A stretch of DNA of 64,000 nt from UTCFX2 sp002050125 (GTDB lineage Bacteria > Chloroflexota > Anaerolineae > Anaerolineales > UBA4823). Location of the stretch: contig JAOSJQ010000001.1 of the NCBI GenBank assembly GCA_027494035.1, positions 3,590,535-3,654,534 on the forward strand, given 5' to 3'. Below are positions 52,278-62,000 of the stretch, piece after piece. Position 1 is the stretch's first letter; every line of letters begins with the position of its first letter. The position numbers were made by a program, and so were the translations under genes. The notes under the pieces are model-generated. The model made no database searches. It was given only the letters and a program-made list of their open reading frames with translations, and was not told the DNA's origin.

Positions 52278-54034
52278 CTAATGCCCTCCAAGGCTCCAGA
52301 TCCACTTTTTATAGGCTTCCTGACGCTTATGGATTTCCTTCGGGAGTCTTAATGGCCGCCCGCGCGCGTCGATGATCACCCCTAACACGCCTCCTTTCAC
52401 CGTCACGCTGCCTCCCCGGCCCGGCGCGCCCATTCCAATATCCGCCCTGTGGAAAGGTTGGATGGATAAACGCGCCTTCTGCCCGTAGGGTAACGATAGC
52501 ATCTCCAGTGAGCCTTGTTTCACAATTGCCTGCGTCTCTTGACCGTTGTCATTCACCAGGTTCAATTTCAAGACCGGCTGTCCAGGTCTGGCATTTACAA
52601 CAGGTGCAATGACCGTACCAAGGTTTAAGAAAGAGCTCGAATCCATCACCTGAACCGCCAATAATGGATTAAAAACCGCGGCTGCCCCAATTGACGGTGC
52701 GATGTGGTTTTGATCGAGAACCAGCGTGGTGATGCCAGCCGGCTGAAGTCCATCCAGCAATGTGAGCGCTGTATGCGCCGGACCCGGGGAACGGCTGAAA
52801 ACGCTCCCAGTCGCCAAAATTGGCTCGAACGGCAGCAGCCCTGATGCTGACAGGGAAAGCAACTGCGCCGGGAAACCAGGACGAGCTTTCTTCAACGCTT
52901 CCTGCAGTGCAGTACGAACGACCGCCATCTCGATCGCGAATTCTTCCGGGGTTACGGGTATTGTCGCCGGGTGCTTTGACTTGATAAAGAGGTATTCCCG
53001 CAATTGGTCTTCCGTGATTTCGACTGTCAGCCAGTTGGAGATTTCGTCAAAGAGCCATCCGTCCGCCCATTTTCTCAATGGACTTCCTAATCCATACTGC
53101 GGATACACACCCAGCGCGAGTTCCCCGTCAATTGCTGCGGCAATTGCCGTTGCCGATGCGCCAACGTCTACCCCCAAAACGCCTTTTTTATCGCGCAGAA
53201 AAGAGCTTAAAAACCGCACCACCCGCCCAAACGCGGCTGCCGTTGGGAGAAAACCTTCATCGCCCGCCCAGATTTTCAGGTCATCCACCCCGGACATTTT
53301 TTCAACGCGCAATTGCCCCATGATCTTTGCCAGCGCGGCTTGAGCGCCTTCTAGTCGCTCCAGGTCGAGCGTCGGTCGAATATTCGCAGCGACGTGCACT
53401 GCGGCGATGCCCTCCAGGCTCGCACTGACCTGATCGGCGAGTTCGGAATTCCCCACGAAGAAAACATCGGGACGTTCCAGCTCGGGGATTAGGTAACAAG
53501 CCAAACCAACCGATTCCAGGAGCGCCATCAGCGATTTCGAAGCCCCCCATCGGTGCCGCCGGCGACGACGATCAGGTCGGGACGAGACCGAACCAGCATA
53601 TTCAAGCGCGCATCCGCTTTGCGATGATCGGTGAGGCTGAAGGTGTAGATCAGGTCGCTGTACGTGGTCTGAACCAATCGGCGTGCGCTTTCGCCAGACA
53701 CATCTTCCAGTAATCCGACAACCGCCACTTTGAGCGGCGCGCCGGCAGAAATCGTAGCTGCAAACCGATCCACACCGGTACCGTCGCTGGCAGCGGGGAT
53801 GATCAGTTGCTGGCGAGAATCGATCAGAACCCGCCCGGTCACGCGCTGCAAGTCATCTAAGGCTAATCTCACGCCCTCGCCGATGTTCTTGAAGGGCGCG
53901 ATCGCAGTGGTATTTGCAGTCCCCATCGCGATAAATCGATAGCGGTCGTCAGCAACCTCGAAGAGAATCGCGCGCGTCGTGACGGACCCAACGTCAATTA
54001 CGAGGATAGATTCCGCATCAATGATCGCTGTCAT
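52278..54034 (-). CDS. GlmL (glutamate mutase MutL)-family ATPase, frameshift in C6 run
   Basis: Two actin/Hsp70-like nucleotide-binding signatures are visible: LVIDVGSVTTRAILFE near residue 11 and GVLGVDVGASATAIAA near residue 286. GMGAPGRGGSVTVKGG lies near the C terminus. GlmL/MutL proteins accompany B12-dependent mutases, probably as reactivating chaperones, but no mutase is present here. The frame is broken at 53543-53548 (C6, plus strand); one more base gives VAGGTDGGASKSLMALLES and about 585 residues. Open pieces are 53528-54034 and 52278-53528. AGGGTGAT precedes the ATG. Confidence 0.87.
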
Positions 54035-54059
54035 ATCACCCTAAATGATCGCTGTCCAA

Positions 54060-54752
54060 TCATCCTATCGGAACCAAAAACGATCGGATGAATTCAACCA
54101 GTAAATTAACCCGTTCGATCAACACGGTCAGCACCGCTGAATACACCCCGGCGAAAATCACCCCGAAAGTGACTGCAACGAAGAATCGACCGACCAGATA
54201 AACCGCTCTCCAGGCTGTCTGCAGGGAGGGGTTGTTCGAAAAGCGCGTCCCAAACTGAAAGGATACCAGGGTGACAGCCGTTCCGACCAAAATCAGCCCG
54301 CCATTAAATAACATCGAGCCAAAGTTCACCCCCGCCTTGCCAGCGGCGTTTGGATCAAACAAGTTCAACGAAGCCTGAATTTGGGGGAAGAGCGTACCTA
54401 ACAAAGCGCCGCCCACAATTGTCGCCGCGCCAACGCCGACCAGAAAAGCCATAACCGGCGCGCCAATGACAGAGAGCCGTGGCGCCGCTTTTGCCAACAA
54501 CAAGAGCGATAATATCAAAGGCACCACCACCAGCAATCGTTCTTCCAGCGTACCCAAGAGCAGAGGCCGCAACAATTGTGGCCAAATAACGCTATAGAAA
54601 ACCGCCGCCGCGACAAAGCCAGCCGAAACTCCTACAAACAGATGGATCGCCAATCGAAAAAGCAGGTTATCTCCTAGGATGTAACTGAATACAAACAGGG
54701 TCAAGAAAAAAGCAAGAAAACCGCCTATCAGATCCAGCAAACTGACGTCCAC
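54060..54752 (-). CDS. Polytopic membrane protein of unknown function
   Basis: The 230-residue protein has about six membrane helices (starting LLDLIGGFLAFFLTLFVFSY) with short loops and a final membrane-proximal helix. I recognise no family. I start at GTG 54752, preceded by GGGAGAGGGTAACCAGG; the longer frame up to 54941 lies inside the upstream gene and is not membrane-like. It lies 5 bases after the zinc-ribbon gene and 25 before the GlmL-family gene, in the same operon. Confidence 0.75.
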   Translation of the reverse strand: MDVSLLDLIGGFLAFFLTLFVFSYILGDNLLFRLAIHLFVGVSAGFVAAAVFYSVIWPQLLRPLLLGTLEERLLVVVPLILSLLLLAKAAPRLSVIGAPVMAFLVGVGAATIVGGALLGTLFPQIQASLNLFDPNAAGKAGVNFGSMLFNGGLILVGTAVTLVSFQFGTRFSNNPSLQTAWRAVYLVGRFFVAVTFGVIFAGVYSAVLTVLIERVNLLVEFIRSFLVPIG

Positions 54753-54757
54753 CCTGG

Positions 54758-57073
54758 TTACCCTCTCCCCTCGGTTCGTTTGGCGGAACTCGTTCGATGC
54801 ATAAAGCCCAGCGCAGCATTGATCGCCGAGCCAACAACAATCAGCAATACCACTGTACTGAGTGCGATCATGAACGTCGACCAAAACGATAAGGCAGCGC
54901 CTGGCTGGCCCAACAGGGTTTCGTATTGCGCCGAATCCCAAAGACCACCTAGTAATCCATTGACCTGACTGGGATAGGCAGTGTAATACGGCATTATCAC
55001 CGGCTCATTTTGGGCGCTTGCCGCCACAATCACCGGCGTATCCCCTCGGTAGGATTGCGTTTGCTCAATCCACGTACGAACTGTATCCGGGTTCTCCGAG
55101 GCTATCAAAATGAGTGAAAAATCGCGGATTGAATGTATTCTCAACAGCGCGGGGTTATCCCAGGCGTTTGCGCCGTGCGTGTCGAAGGGAAGCGCGTCCC
55201 GTGTATCCTGGGCAAATGCCAAAACCCCAACGTGACCACCAGGGATAAATCCCAGATTTGTATAAGCAGCCGGATTCACCGCGCCCACTGGTTCAAGTGA
55301 AAGGATCAATTGCTCTGCCTGAACTGGTCCGGTAGGCAGCGTGGATACCAGTACGAGATGCCCCCCTTTGGCAAGAACATGCGCCAGCATTGATTTGAGG
55401 TTGAATGTAACCTCGCCCGAAAACCCGGGTGAATAATCAACCACAACCAAAACAGGCGCGCCAGGCTGCAGATTAGAGATCAATTGGTTAACCGCAAAGA
55501 CTTGCGAATTCAACGCGGGCGCGTTGAAAACCAGCGGCGAGGAAATCAAAGAGATCAAGATGGCGGCGAACAGGATCACCCCAATTAAAATCCGCTGCAG
55601 GCTTTGAGTTTTGACGATCGGCGCTTGTGGAACTGGCTTTGAAACACCCTCTTGTTCAATCAATGCAGCCAGCATAGCCGCCTGTTCCGCGTGCATCTCA
55701 GAAACGCGCGGTTTGAGAGTATAGGCTGGCGGTTTGGCAGATTGAATGATTTCTGGCTCGGCGGGCAGCGCTCCAACCAAACCCGCCAGGGGACCGGCTT
55801 TTTCGGGTAACTCCTGACCCTGAGCATCCGCCTGACCTTCAAAATCCAACGCCTCCATCGGGCGCATGGCTTTCAACCAGCTTGGCAAATCGGCTGTTGA
55901 AATCGCTTCCTGCCCCAAATCCGATGTAAATGCAGGAAGCTGCTCCTCTGTTTCGGGTTTCACGATCTGGGAGAGCCAATCCGGATATTGATCCGCAGGT
56001 TGAACTTCCTGACCCTCGGGTTCTGGAGCGGGTTTTTCATCCGGTAAGGAAGTATCTGCCGGGGTTTCTAGCGAATGCGACTCGATCTTTTCCAGCCAGG
56101 ACAAATCATTGTCAAAAAGCTCCACCTCTTCAGATTTGGAGAGGTCCGCTTCGGCGCCAAAATCCCAACTCCCCAAATCAAATGTGGGTTCATCTACGCC
56201 GGGGACTTCCTCGAAAGGTCTCTCTTCAGGCTCAGCCGTTAAGGGTGGTTCCCCGGCAGCCAGCGGTTCGATTGGCGCCTCGTCCAGGGGTTGTTCTCCG
56301 AATGGCTCTGGCTCATTGGCAGCCGTTTCTTCAGTTGCCCTATCGATCCAACTGGGAAACTGCGGCTCACTCTCAGGCTGCTTTGAAACAACCTCCTCGA
56401 ATAAACCTTCTGACCTTGAAAGCCAATCGGGAATATTTTCTCCTTCTTTTTCAAACGAAAGCCAGGCGGGAATATCTTGTTCTTCAGAACGATGAGCAGG
56501 CTGATCATCCACTGTTGAAAACTCGAAGGCTTCCGGTTCAGCAGGGATGCTCTGCTGGGCGCTGGTTTCATCCCACTGGGGTAGTTCCGGTTCGCCTACG
56601 AACGATTCTGTAGACGTATCGTCGCTGATACGCCGCATCCAATCCGGATCTTCGTCCTGAATGCGCCCAAGATCTGGCTTGTTCGTTGAAATATCGGCGG
56701 TTGGTTCTGCAGAAGGGATGATATCTTTCAACCATTCAGGCAACTCACTATCACTGGAGTCTCCCCCAGTGAAAGCCTCCTGTTCGCCAACTGATTCGCC
56801 CAGAAAACGCTCATCCCCTGCATCTTCTCGCAGACCTTTCAACCAGTCGGGGATTGGTTCATCTTCTCCAGCGTTGGCGAATTGCGAGGAAACAATTCCG
56901 GCGCCTGTCATCATCCAATCCGGCAGATCGCCTGCCTCCGAACCTGACTCAGGCAAACCCTTCGCGCTCTCCCCTTCCTGCCAAACAGGTGTCAGCCGCG
57001 CGCCGCAATACTGGCAAACCTGGGCATCCTCGGGATTTTCTTTCCCACACAGCGAACAGCGTATCTCGCTCAC
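54758..57073 (-). CDS. Zinc-ribbon membrane protein with acidic P-x-W-repeat region
   Basis: The N terminus is a zinc ribbon (Cys 6, 9, 20, 23). Residues about 30-480 are acidic, Glu/Pro-rich and probably disordered, and contain about ten copies of a short motif P-x-W-(L/M/I) (LPDWMM, IPDWLKG, LPEWLKD, YPDWLSQ, LPSWLKA). A membrane helix lies at about 490-512. A domain of about 200 residues follows (VLVVVDYSPGFSGE, HLVLVSTLPTGP, LILIAS) that looks like a Rossmann-type alpha/beta fold, probably outside. The last membrane helix is at about 730-757. GTG start follows GAGGG. The motif copies suggest repeated docking to one partner. Confidence 0.78.
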   Translation of the reverse strand: MSEIRCSLCGKENPEDAQVCQYCGARLTPVWQEGESAKGLPESGSEAGDLPDWMMTGAGIVSSQFANAGEDEPIPDWLKGLREDAGDERFLGESVGEQEAFTGGDSSDSELPEWLKDIIPSAEPTADISTNKPDLGRIQDEDPDWMRRISDDTSTESFVGEPELPQWDETSAQQSIPAEPEAFEFSTVDDQPAHRSEEQDIPAWLSFEKEGENIPDWLSRSEGLFEEVVSKQPESEPQFPSWIDRATEETAANEPEPFGEQPLDEAPIEPLAAGEPPLTAEPEERPFEEVPGVDEPTFDLGSWDFGAEADLSKSEEVELFDNDLSWLEKIESHSLETPADTSLPDEKPAPEPEGQEVQPADQYPDWLSQIVKPETEEQLPAFTSDLGQEAISTADLPSWLKAMRPMEALDFEGQADAQGQELPEKAGPLAGLVGALPAEPEIIQSAKPPAYTLKPRVSEMHAEQAAMLAALIEQEGVSKPVPQAPIVKTQSLQRILIGVILFAAILISLISSPLVFNAPALNSQVFAVNQLISNLQPGAPVLVVVDYSPGFSGEVTFNLKSMLAHVLAKGGHLVLVSTLPTGPVQAEQLILSLEPVGAVNPAAYTNLGFIPGGHVGVLAFAQDTRDALPFDTHGANAWDNPALLRIHSIRDFSLILIASENPDTVRTWIEQTQSYRGDTPVIVAASAQNEPVIMPYYTAYPSQVNGLLGGLWDSAQYETLLGQPGAALSFWSTFMIALSTVVLLIVVGSAINAALGFMHRTSSAKRTEGRG

Positions 57074-57075
57074 TT

Positions 57076-57702
57076 CTATCCCTCGTATGGTCGGTCAGCT
57101 CCCAGCAAGACGCGCAGACCTGTCGCGATTGCGCCAAGCGATACCCCGATGAGGATGGCGCGGGTTCCTCCCAACGACCAGGTTTGGGTGACCCAATCGC
57201 GCAGAAAGCCCAGCTCGGGGAGGTCGAACCAGACAGTCATCGCGGTGGCTGCTAAAACAAAGAAAGCCGTCGCTACAAAGATGATGTAGAACAAAGATAA
57301 TTTTCTATAAAACAGACGAACCAGCGCATACAACAACGCAATAGCCAAAATCCCGACCAGGCTCGCTTCAACCGGTAAGAGAAGATAATTGAAAATCCAT
57401 AAAGAGGCTTGAGAAGTCAAGCCAAAAAAGACAACGACGACAAACGTCACAACCAGAGAAAACATCAATATTCCGCTAAAAAAGGCTTGTTCTCCCCCGG
57501 CTTTTAGCTTGTTTATGTGAACATTGAACAGATTAAGCACGCCGACGACCAGCGCGATGGCTGACAATATCAAAGCCCAGCTCAAGAAAACCGAACGCAA
57601 TCCGCTAAGTAAAGGGATGCGTATAAAATACCCCAACAAGACAATAGCACCTGAGACGATCGCAATTGCGCTCAGGGCGGGGGTTCGTAAGCGAAGCTTC
57701 AC
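57076..57702 (-). CDS. Polytopic membrane protein of unknown function
   Basis: The 208-residue protein has about six membrane helices (SAIAIVSGAIVLLGYFI onward) and no recognised domain. GTG 57702 overlaps the stop of the DUF6754 gene as GTGA (57699-57702), so the two are translationally coupled; the frame open to 57759 lies within that gene. It ends 2 bases before the zinc-ribbon gene. Confidence 0.75.
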   Translation of the reverse strand: MKLRLRTPALSAIAIVSGAIVLLGYFIRIPLLSGLRSVFLSWALILSAIALVVGVLNLFNVHINKLKAGGEQAFFSGILMFSLVVTFVVVVFFGLTSQASLWIFNYLLLPVEASLVGILAIALLYALVRLFYRKLSLFYIIFVATAFFVLAATAMTVWFDLPELGFLRDWVTQTWSLGGTRAILIGVSLGAIATGLRVLLGADRPYEG

Positions 57703-58460
57703 AAAACACCTGCCAGTTTTAGTCCCGCGCCGATCAGGATAACCACAAAGATTATCCAACGCAGCACATCCTGCGCAAATAGACTTGCGACGTGCGTTTT
57801 TCCCGTTTGGAGATAAGCCCCGGCTGCGAATAACTCCTCACCCACCAGCATCTCTTGCGCGCTGGCAAAAAGAATCGCCTGGGCATTCAAATTTTCGCTG
57901 CCGCCAATCGTCAAACTTTCGGTACGATCGGCAGCTTCGCTTATCAAAGCCACTTCGCTGTCAAATGAGTCCAACATCAAATTCACCGAAACATGCTCAT
58001 CGTGGACGGTCGGCATGACCCCAGCCGCATACGAATATGGGGTAAGCCCGCTGAGCTGACCGGAGGTCGGCTCAAACTGGTATTCGGCGTTTGCCTCTCG
58101 GAAGCCCGAACGCAGGGAATCCTGCGATAAAATCGCGAGAACCGCTTCGCCGCTCGTCGCGGTGGGAGGCCGATCGCTGATCGCCGCGGAACGGGATATT
58201 CGTTGCAAAACGCTCAATCCGATTAACCCCGAGGCGCCGCGCAGCCCCTGGATGCCCCCGTTTCCCAACGCGACGTGGAGCCGCATTCCAGATTCGACCG
58301 CCAGACCGATGGAACGGCGAAAGCGCGCGAAGGCTGGAATTTCGCGTAAATGACGCTGCAATGGGTCTTTGCGCAGAAGCAGAAAGGCTGCCATCAATCC
58401 GATGAACAAGATGATGAAAGCCAACCCAATCAGGTTTGGCTCAACCGCCCCACCGGTCAC
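57699..58460 (-). CDS. DUF6754-type membrane protein
   Basis: The 253-residue protein has an N-terminal membrane helix (about residues 10-29), a central soluble region with RISRSAAISDRPPTATSGEA and SFDSEVALISEAADRTESL, and a C-terminal membrane helix (about 230-250). This pattern fits what I recall of the DUF6754 family, with a flotillin/SPFH-unrelated alpha/beta core; no function is known. It overlaps both neighbours by 4 bases (ATGA with the first gene, GTGA with the next). Confidence 0.75.
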   Translation of the reverse strand: MTGGAVEPNLIGLAFIILFIGLMAAFLLLRKDPLQRHLREIPAFARFRRSIGLAVESGMRLHVALGNGGIQGLRGASGLIGLSVLQRISRSAAISDRPPTATSGEAVLAILSQDSLRSGFREANAEYQFEPTSGQLSGLTPYSYAAGVMPTVHDEHVSVNLMLDSFDSEVALISEAADRTESLTIGGSENLNAQAILFASAQEMLVGEELFAAGAYLQTGKTHVASLFAQDVLRWIIFVVILIGAGLKLAGVL

Positions 58461-58711
58461 AACTTGGTCGCCTCCTGCAACAAATCGATGAACTCGCGTT
58501 TACTCGAGGAATTTTCGAGCAGCCTGGCAAGAGAAGCCGATTTATCTTTTGGTACGATTCCACTCAACCACGGTTGACCCAGATAGATTAGCTGTGCGCC
58601 TAAGATTGTCAAAGGACCCGAGATTTCTAAGAAGGTGACAGCCCAATCGCTCACCCCCCATCGATGCAAGTTCCTTGCCCAAACCTGCCAGATGTGCTGG
58701 TCTTGCTCCAT
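58457..58711 (-). CDS. Small uncharacterised protein, first gene of the unknown operon
   Basis: The 84-residue protein (EQDQHIWQVWARNLHRWGVS at the start) has one moderately hydrophobic segment (WAVTFLEISGPLTILGAQLI) and a charged C-terminal helix. I recognise no family. The ATG at 58711 has TATACT 6 bases upstream and no Shine-Dalgarno, so it is probably translated from a leaderless mRNA. Its stop overlaps the next start by ATGA. Confidence 0.7.
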   Translation of the reverse strand: MEQDQHIWQVWARNLHRWGVSDWAVTFLEISGPLTILGAQLIYLGQPWLSGIVPKDKSASLARLLENSSSKREFIDLLQEATKL

Positions 58712-58717
58712 GTTTAA

Positions 58718-58747
58718 AGTATAGCACAATTCCAATAAAGTTGGAAT
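58718..58747 (-). promoter_or_regulatory. Promoter of the unknown operon with overlapping inverted repeat
   Basis: On the minus strand TATACT (58718-58723) ends 6 bases before the ATG. The region where a -35 would lie is covered by the inverted repeat ATTCCAA-TAAAG-TTGGAAT (58729-58747), which could bind a regulator. Confidence 0.5.
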
Positions 58748-59037
58748 CCTTGAAATTAATACAACAAAACTTTATGGAGGTAATTCCAAGCATCGAAAAT
58801 TGAAATCCGGTGTTTGAACAGGTGATTATTCATCAAATAAAAACAACCAAAATTATCTAAAATATGACAGTTCGCAGGTGTTTTTCGTGCAATTAATTAC
58901 TGTCTAAATTACCAAATCCAGACTAAACTAGACTATCGGAAAATTTATCCGCCGGGGCGATTGTCTACTTAAATAAATATACAAATCGACAAATAATGAA
59001 GAGAATGGAAAAATCCCACATTGGAGTATGAGAGAAA
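58748..59037. other. AT-rich divergent intergenic region before nifJ
   Basis: About 290 AT-rich bases separate the unknown operon from nifJ. I see no ORF or structured RNA. A short direct repeat AGACTA occurs twice (around 58920-58935), and the nifJ ATG is preceded by GGAGTATGAGAG. A clear nifJ promoter could not be fixed. Confidence 0.5.
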
Positions 59038-62000
59038 ATGAAAAGACCCCTAGTCACAATTGATGCCAACGAAGCAACTGCTTTGGTTGCCCACAAACTC
59101 AGTGAAGTGATCGCAATCTATCCGATTACCCCCTCTTCCTCAATGGGCGAGTTTGCAGATGAGTGGTCGGCGCAAAAGAAGGCAAATCTCTGGGGTACGG
59201 TACCGCTGGTTGTCGAAATGCAATCCGAAGGCGGGGCCGCGGGCGCGGTTCACGGCGCACTCCAGACAGGTTCGTTGACAACCACTTTTACAGCCTCTCA
59301 GGGTTTGCTGCTCATGATCCCGAATATGTTCAAAATTGCGGGTGAGCTGACCCCAACCGTTTTCCATGTTTCGGCGCGCACAGTAGCTACCCATGCCCTC
59401 TCCATCTTCGGCGATCACTCCGATGTTATGGCGACGCGCTCGACCGGTTTCGCATTGCTTGCCTCCAATTCAGTGCAAGAAGCGCAAGACATGGCTCTGA
59501 TCGCACATGCTGCCACACTCGCGTCGCGCGTTCCGTTCCTGCACTTTTTTGACGGTTTCCGGACCTCGTCCGAGGTCAATAAAATCGAACAATTAACTGA
59601 AGATGACCTGCGGAATATGATTGATCACGAGTTGATTCAGGCTCATCGCCTGCGCGGTCTCTCGCCGGATCGTCCGGTTCTGCGCGGCACCGCCCAAAAT
59701 CCAGATGTATTTTTCCAGGGGCGCGAAACCGTTAACCCGTATTACAACCAATGTCCCGAGATCGTTCAAAAAACGATGGATAAATTCGCCAAGTTGATCG
59801 GTCGGGAATATCATTTGTTCGATTACGTCGGCGCGCCCGATGCAGACAGAGTGCTGGTCATCATGGGGTCAGGGGCTGAAACCGCCAGCGAAACCGCCAA
59901 CTACTTGAACCAACACGGCGAGAAGGTGGGCGTGCTTAAAGTGCGCCTGTACCGGCCTTTCTCGGTCAAACATTTTGTTGAGGCGCTGCCCGCGACGGTC
60001 AAGAAAGTCGCTGTGCTCGATCGAACCAAAGAACCGGGCGCAGCCGGCGAGCCGCTCTACCAAGATGTTGTAACCGCGTTTGCAGAAGTGGGCGACCTTC
60101 ACCCTCTTGTTGTCGGCGGGCGGTACGGCTTGTCTTCGAAAGAATTCACCCCGGCGATGGTCAAGGCAGTGTTCGATGAGCTAAAGCTGGGTGCCCCAAA
60201 GAACCACTTTACGGTAGGCATTCACGATGATGTCACTCACACCAGCTTGGATTTCGATCCCGAATTTGACATTGAATCCCCCAGACGGTCCGGTGTGTAT
60301 TTTGGGGACTGGGCGCCGATGGTACGGTTGGCGCCAATAAAAACTCAATCAAAATCATCGGTGAAGAAACCGACAACTGGGCTCAAGGTTATTTTGTGTA
60401 CGACTCAAAGAAATCTGGCTCAGTGACCACCTCGTTCCTGAGATTTGGGCCGCAACCCATCCGAGCGCCTTACCTGATCAACAAAGCCCAGTTTGTTGCC
60501 TGCCATCAGTTCACCTTCCTTGAGAAATACGATGTTCTAAAATACGCCATGCCAGGCGGGGTTTTCCTCTTGAACAGCATCTACAAACCCGAAGAGGTTT
60601 GGGATCATCTGCCGCGCGACGCCCAGGAAAGCATCATCAAAAAGAAGCTGCGCTTCTATGTGATCGACGCATACGATGTTGCAAATAAGACGGATATGGG
60701 TGGTCGCATTAACACCATTATGCAGACATGCTTCTTCGCCATAAGCGGCGTTTTACCGCGCGAGCAGGCGATTGAAGAGATCAAGCGGGCAATTAAGAAA
60801 ACCTACGGAAAACGCGGCGACGTCGTCGTTCAGAGAAATTACGAGGCGGTGGACCAGACGCTCGAAAACCTGTACGAAGTCACCGTGCCGGACACGGTCA
60901 CCAGCACCCTCACCCGCCGGCCTCCCGTTCCAGCGCAGGCGCCGGAATTTGTGCGCGACGTGCTTGGAAAAATCATTGCCGGAAATGGAGATTCACTGCC
61001 CGTGAGCGCTTTTCCGGTCGATGGCACATACCCTGTCGGGACAACCCAGTGGGAAAAGCGAAATATCACCTTGGAAATCCCGGTTTGGGAACCCGACCTG
61101 TGCATCCAATGCGGCAAATGCGTGGTGGTTTGTCCACATGCAGTGATTCGCTCAAAAGTGTACGATCCCGCGTATCTCGAAAACGCGCCCGAAAACTGGC
61201 TTGCCTCGGATGCGCGTTGGAAAGAATTGCCCAATGAGAAGTACAGCCTGGTCGTCTCTCCCGAAGATTGTACTGGCTGCGGTTTGTGTGTCGAGGTCTG
61301 CCCCGCCAAAGATAAGACGCAGGTAGGCCGCAAAGCGATCAACATGGCTTACCAGCCTCCGATCCGCGAGGGCGAAGGGGTGAAATGGGACTACTTCCTC
61401 AGCCTGCCCGAAGTGGACCGCACCCAGATCAGCATGCGTACCATCAAGAACTCACAACTCTTACAGCCACTATTTGAGTTCTCGGGCGCATGCGCCGGAT
61501 GCGGTGAGACACCATACATCAAGCTTCTAACCCAGCTATTTGGCGATCGGATTGTGGTCGCAAATGCCACGGGTTGTTCTTCGATCTATGGCGCCAACCT
61601 GCCAACTACCCCATGGACGAAGAACGAAGAAGGCCGTGGCCCAGCCTGGTCTAACTCGTTGTTTGAAGATAATGCCGAATTCGGATTAGGTTTCCGGTTG
61701 ACAATCGATAAACAAGGCGAATACAGCCGGGAACTGCTAAGCCATCTGGCGGGTCAGCTTGGAGGGGACTTCGTTGAAGAGCTGCTGAGCGCAGATCAAA
61801 AGAGCGAGCTTGGAATCCGTCAGCAGCGCGAACGCGTCGAGTTGCTCAAGCAAAAGCTGCAAGGTATGGATGATCCTAAAGCGCGTGATCTGCTCAGTTT
61901 GGCGGACGTGTTGGTGCGCAAGAGCGTCTGGATCGTTGGCGGGGATGGTTGGGCTTATGACATCGGCTTTGGCGGTCTCGATCATGTTCTGGCTTCCGGA

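Noticed and set aside
54753..54941. N-terminal extension of the membrane protein at 54060
   Set aside because: It lies within the zinc-ribbon gene and is a mix of charged and Cys-rich residues; GTG 54752 with a good ribosome-binding site is better.
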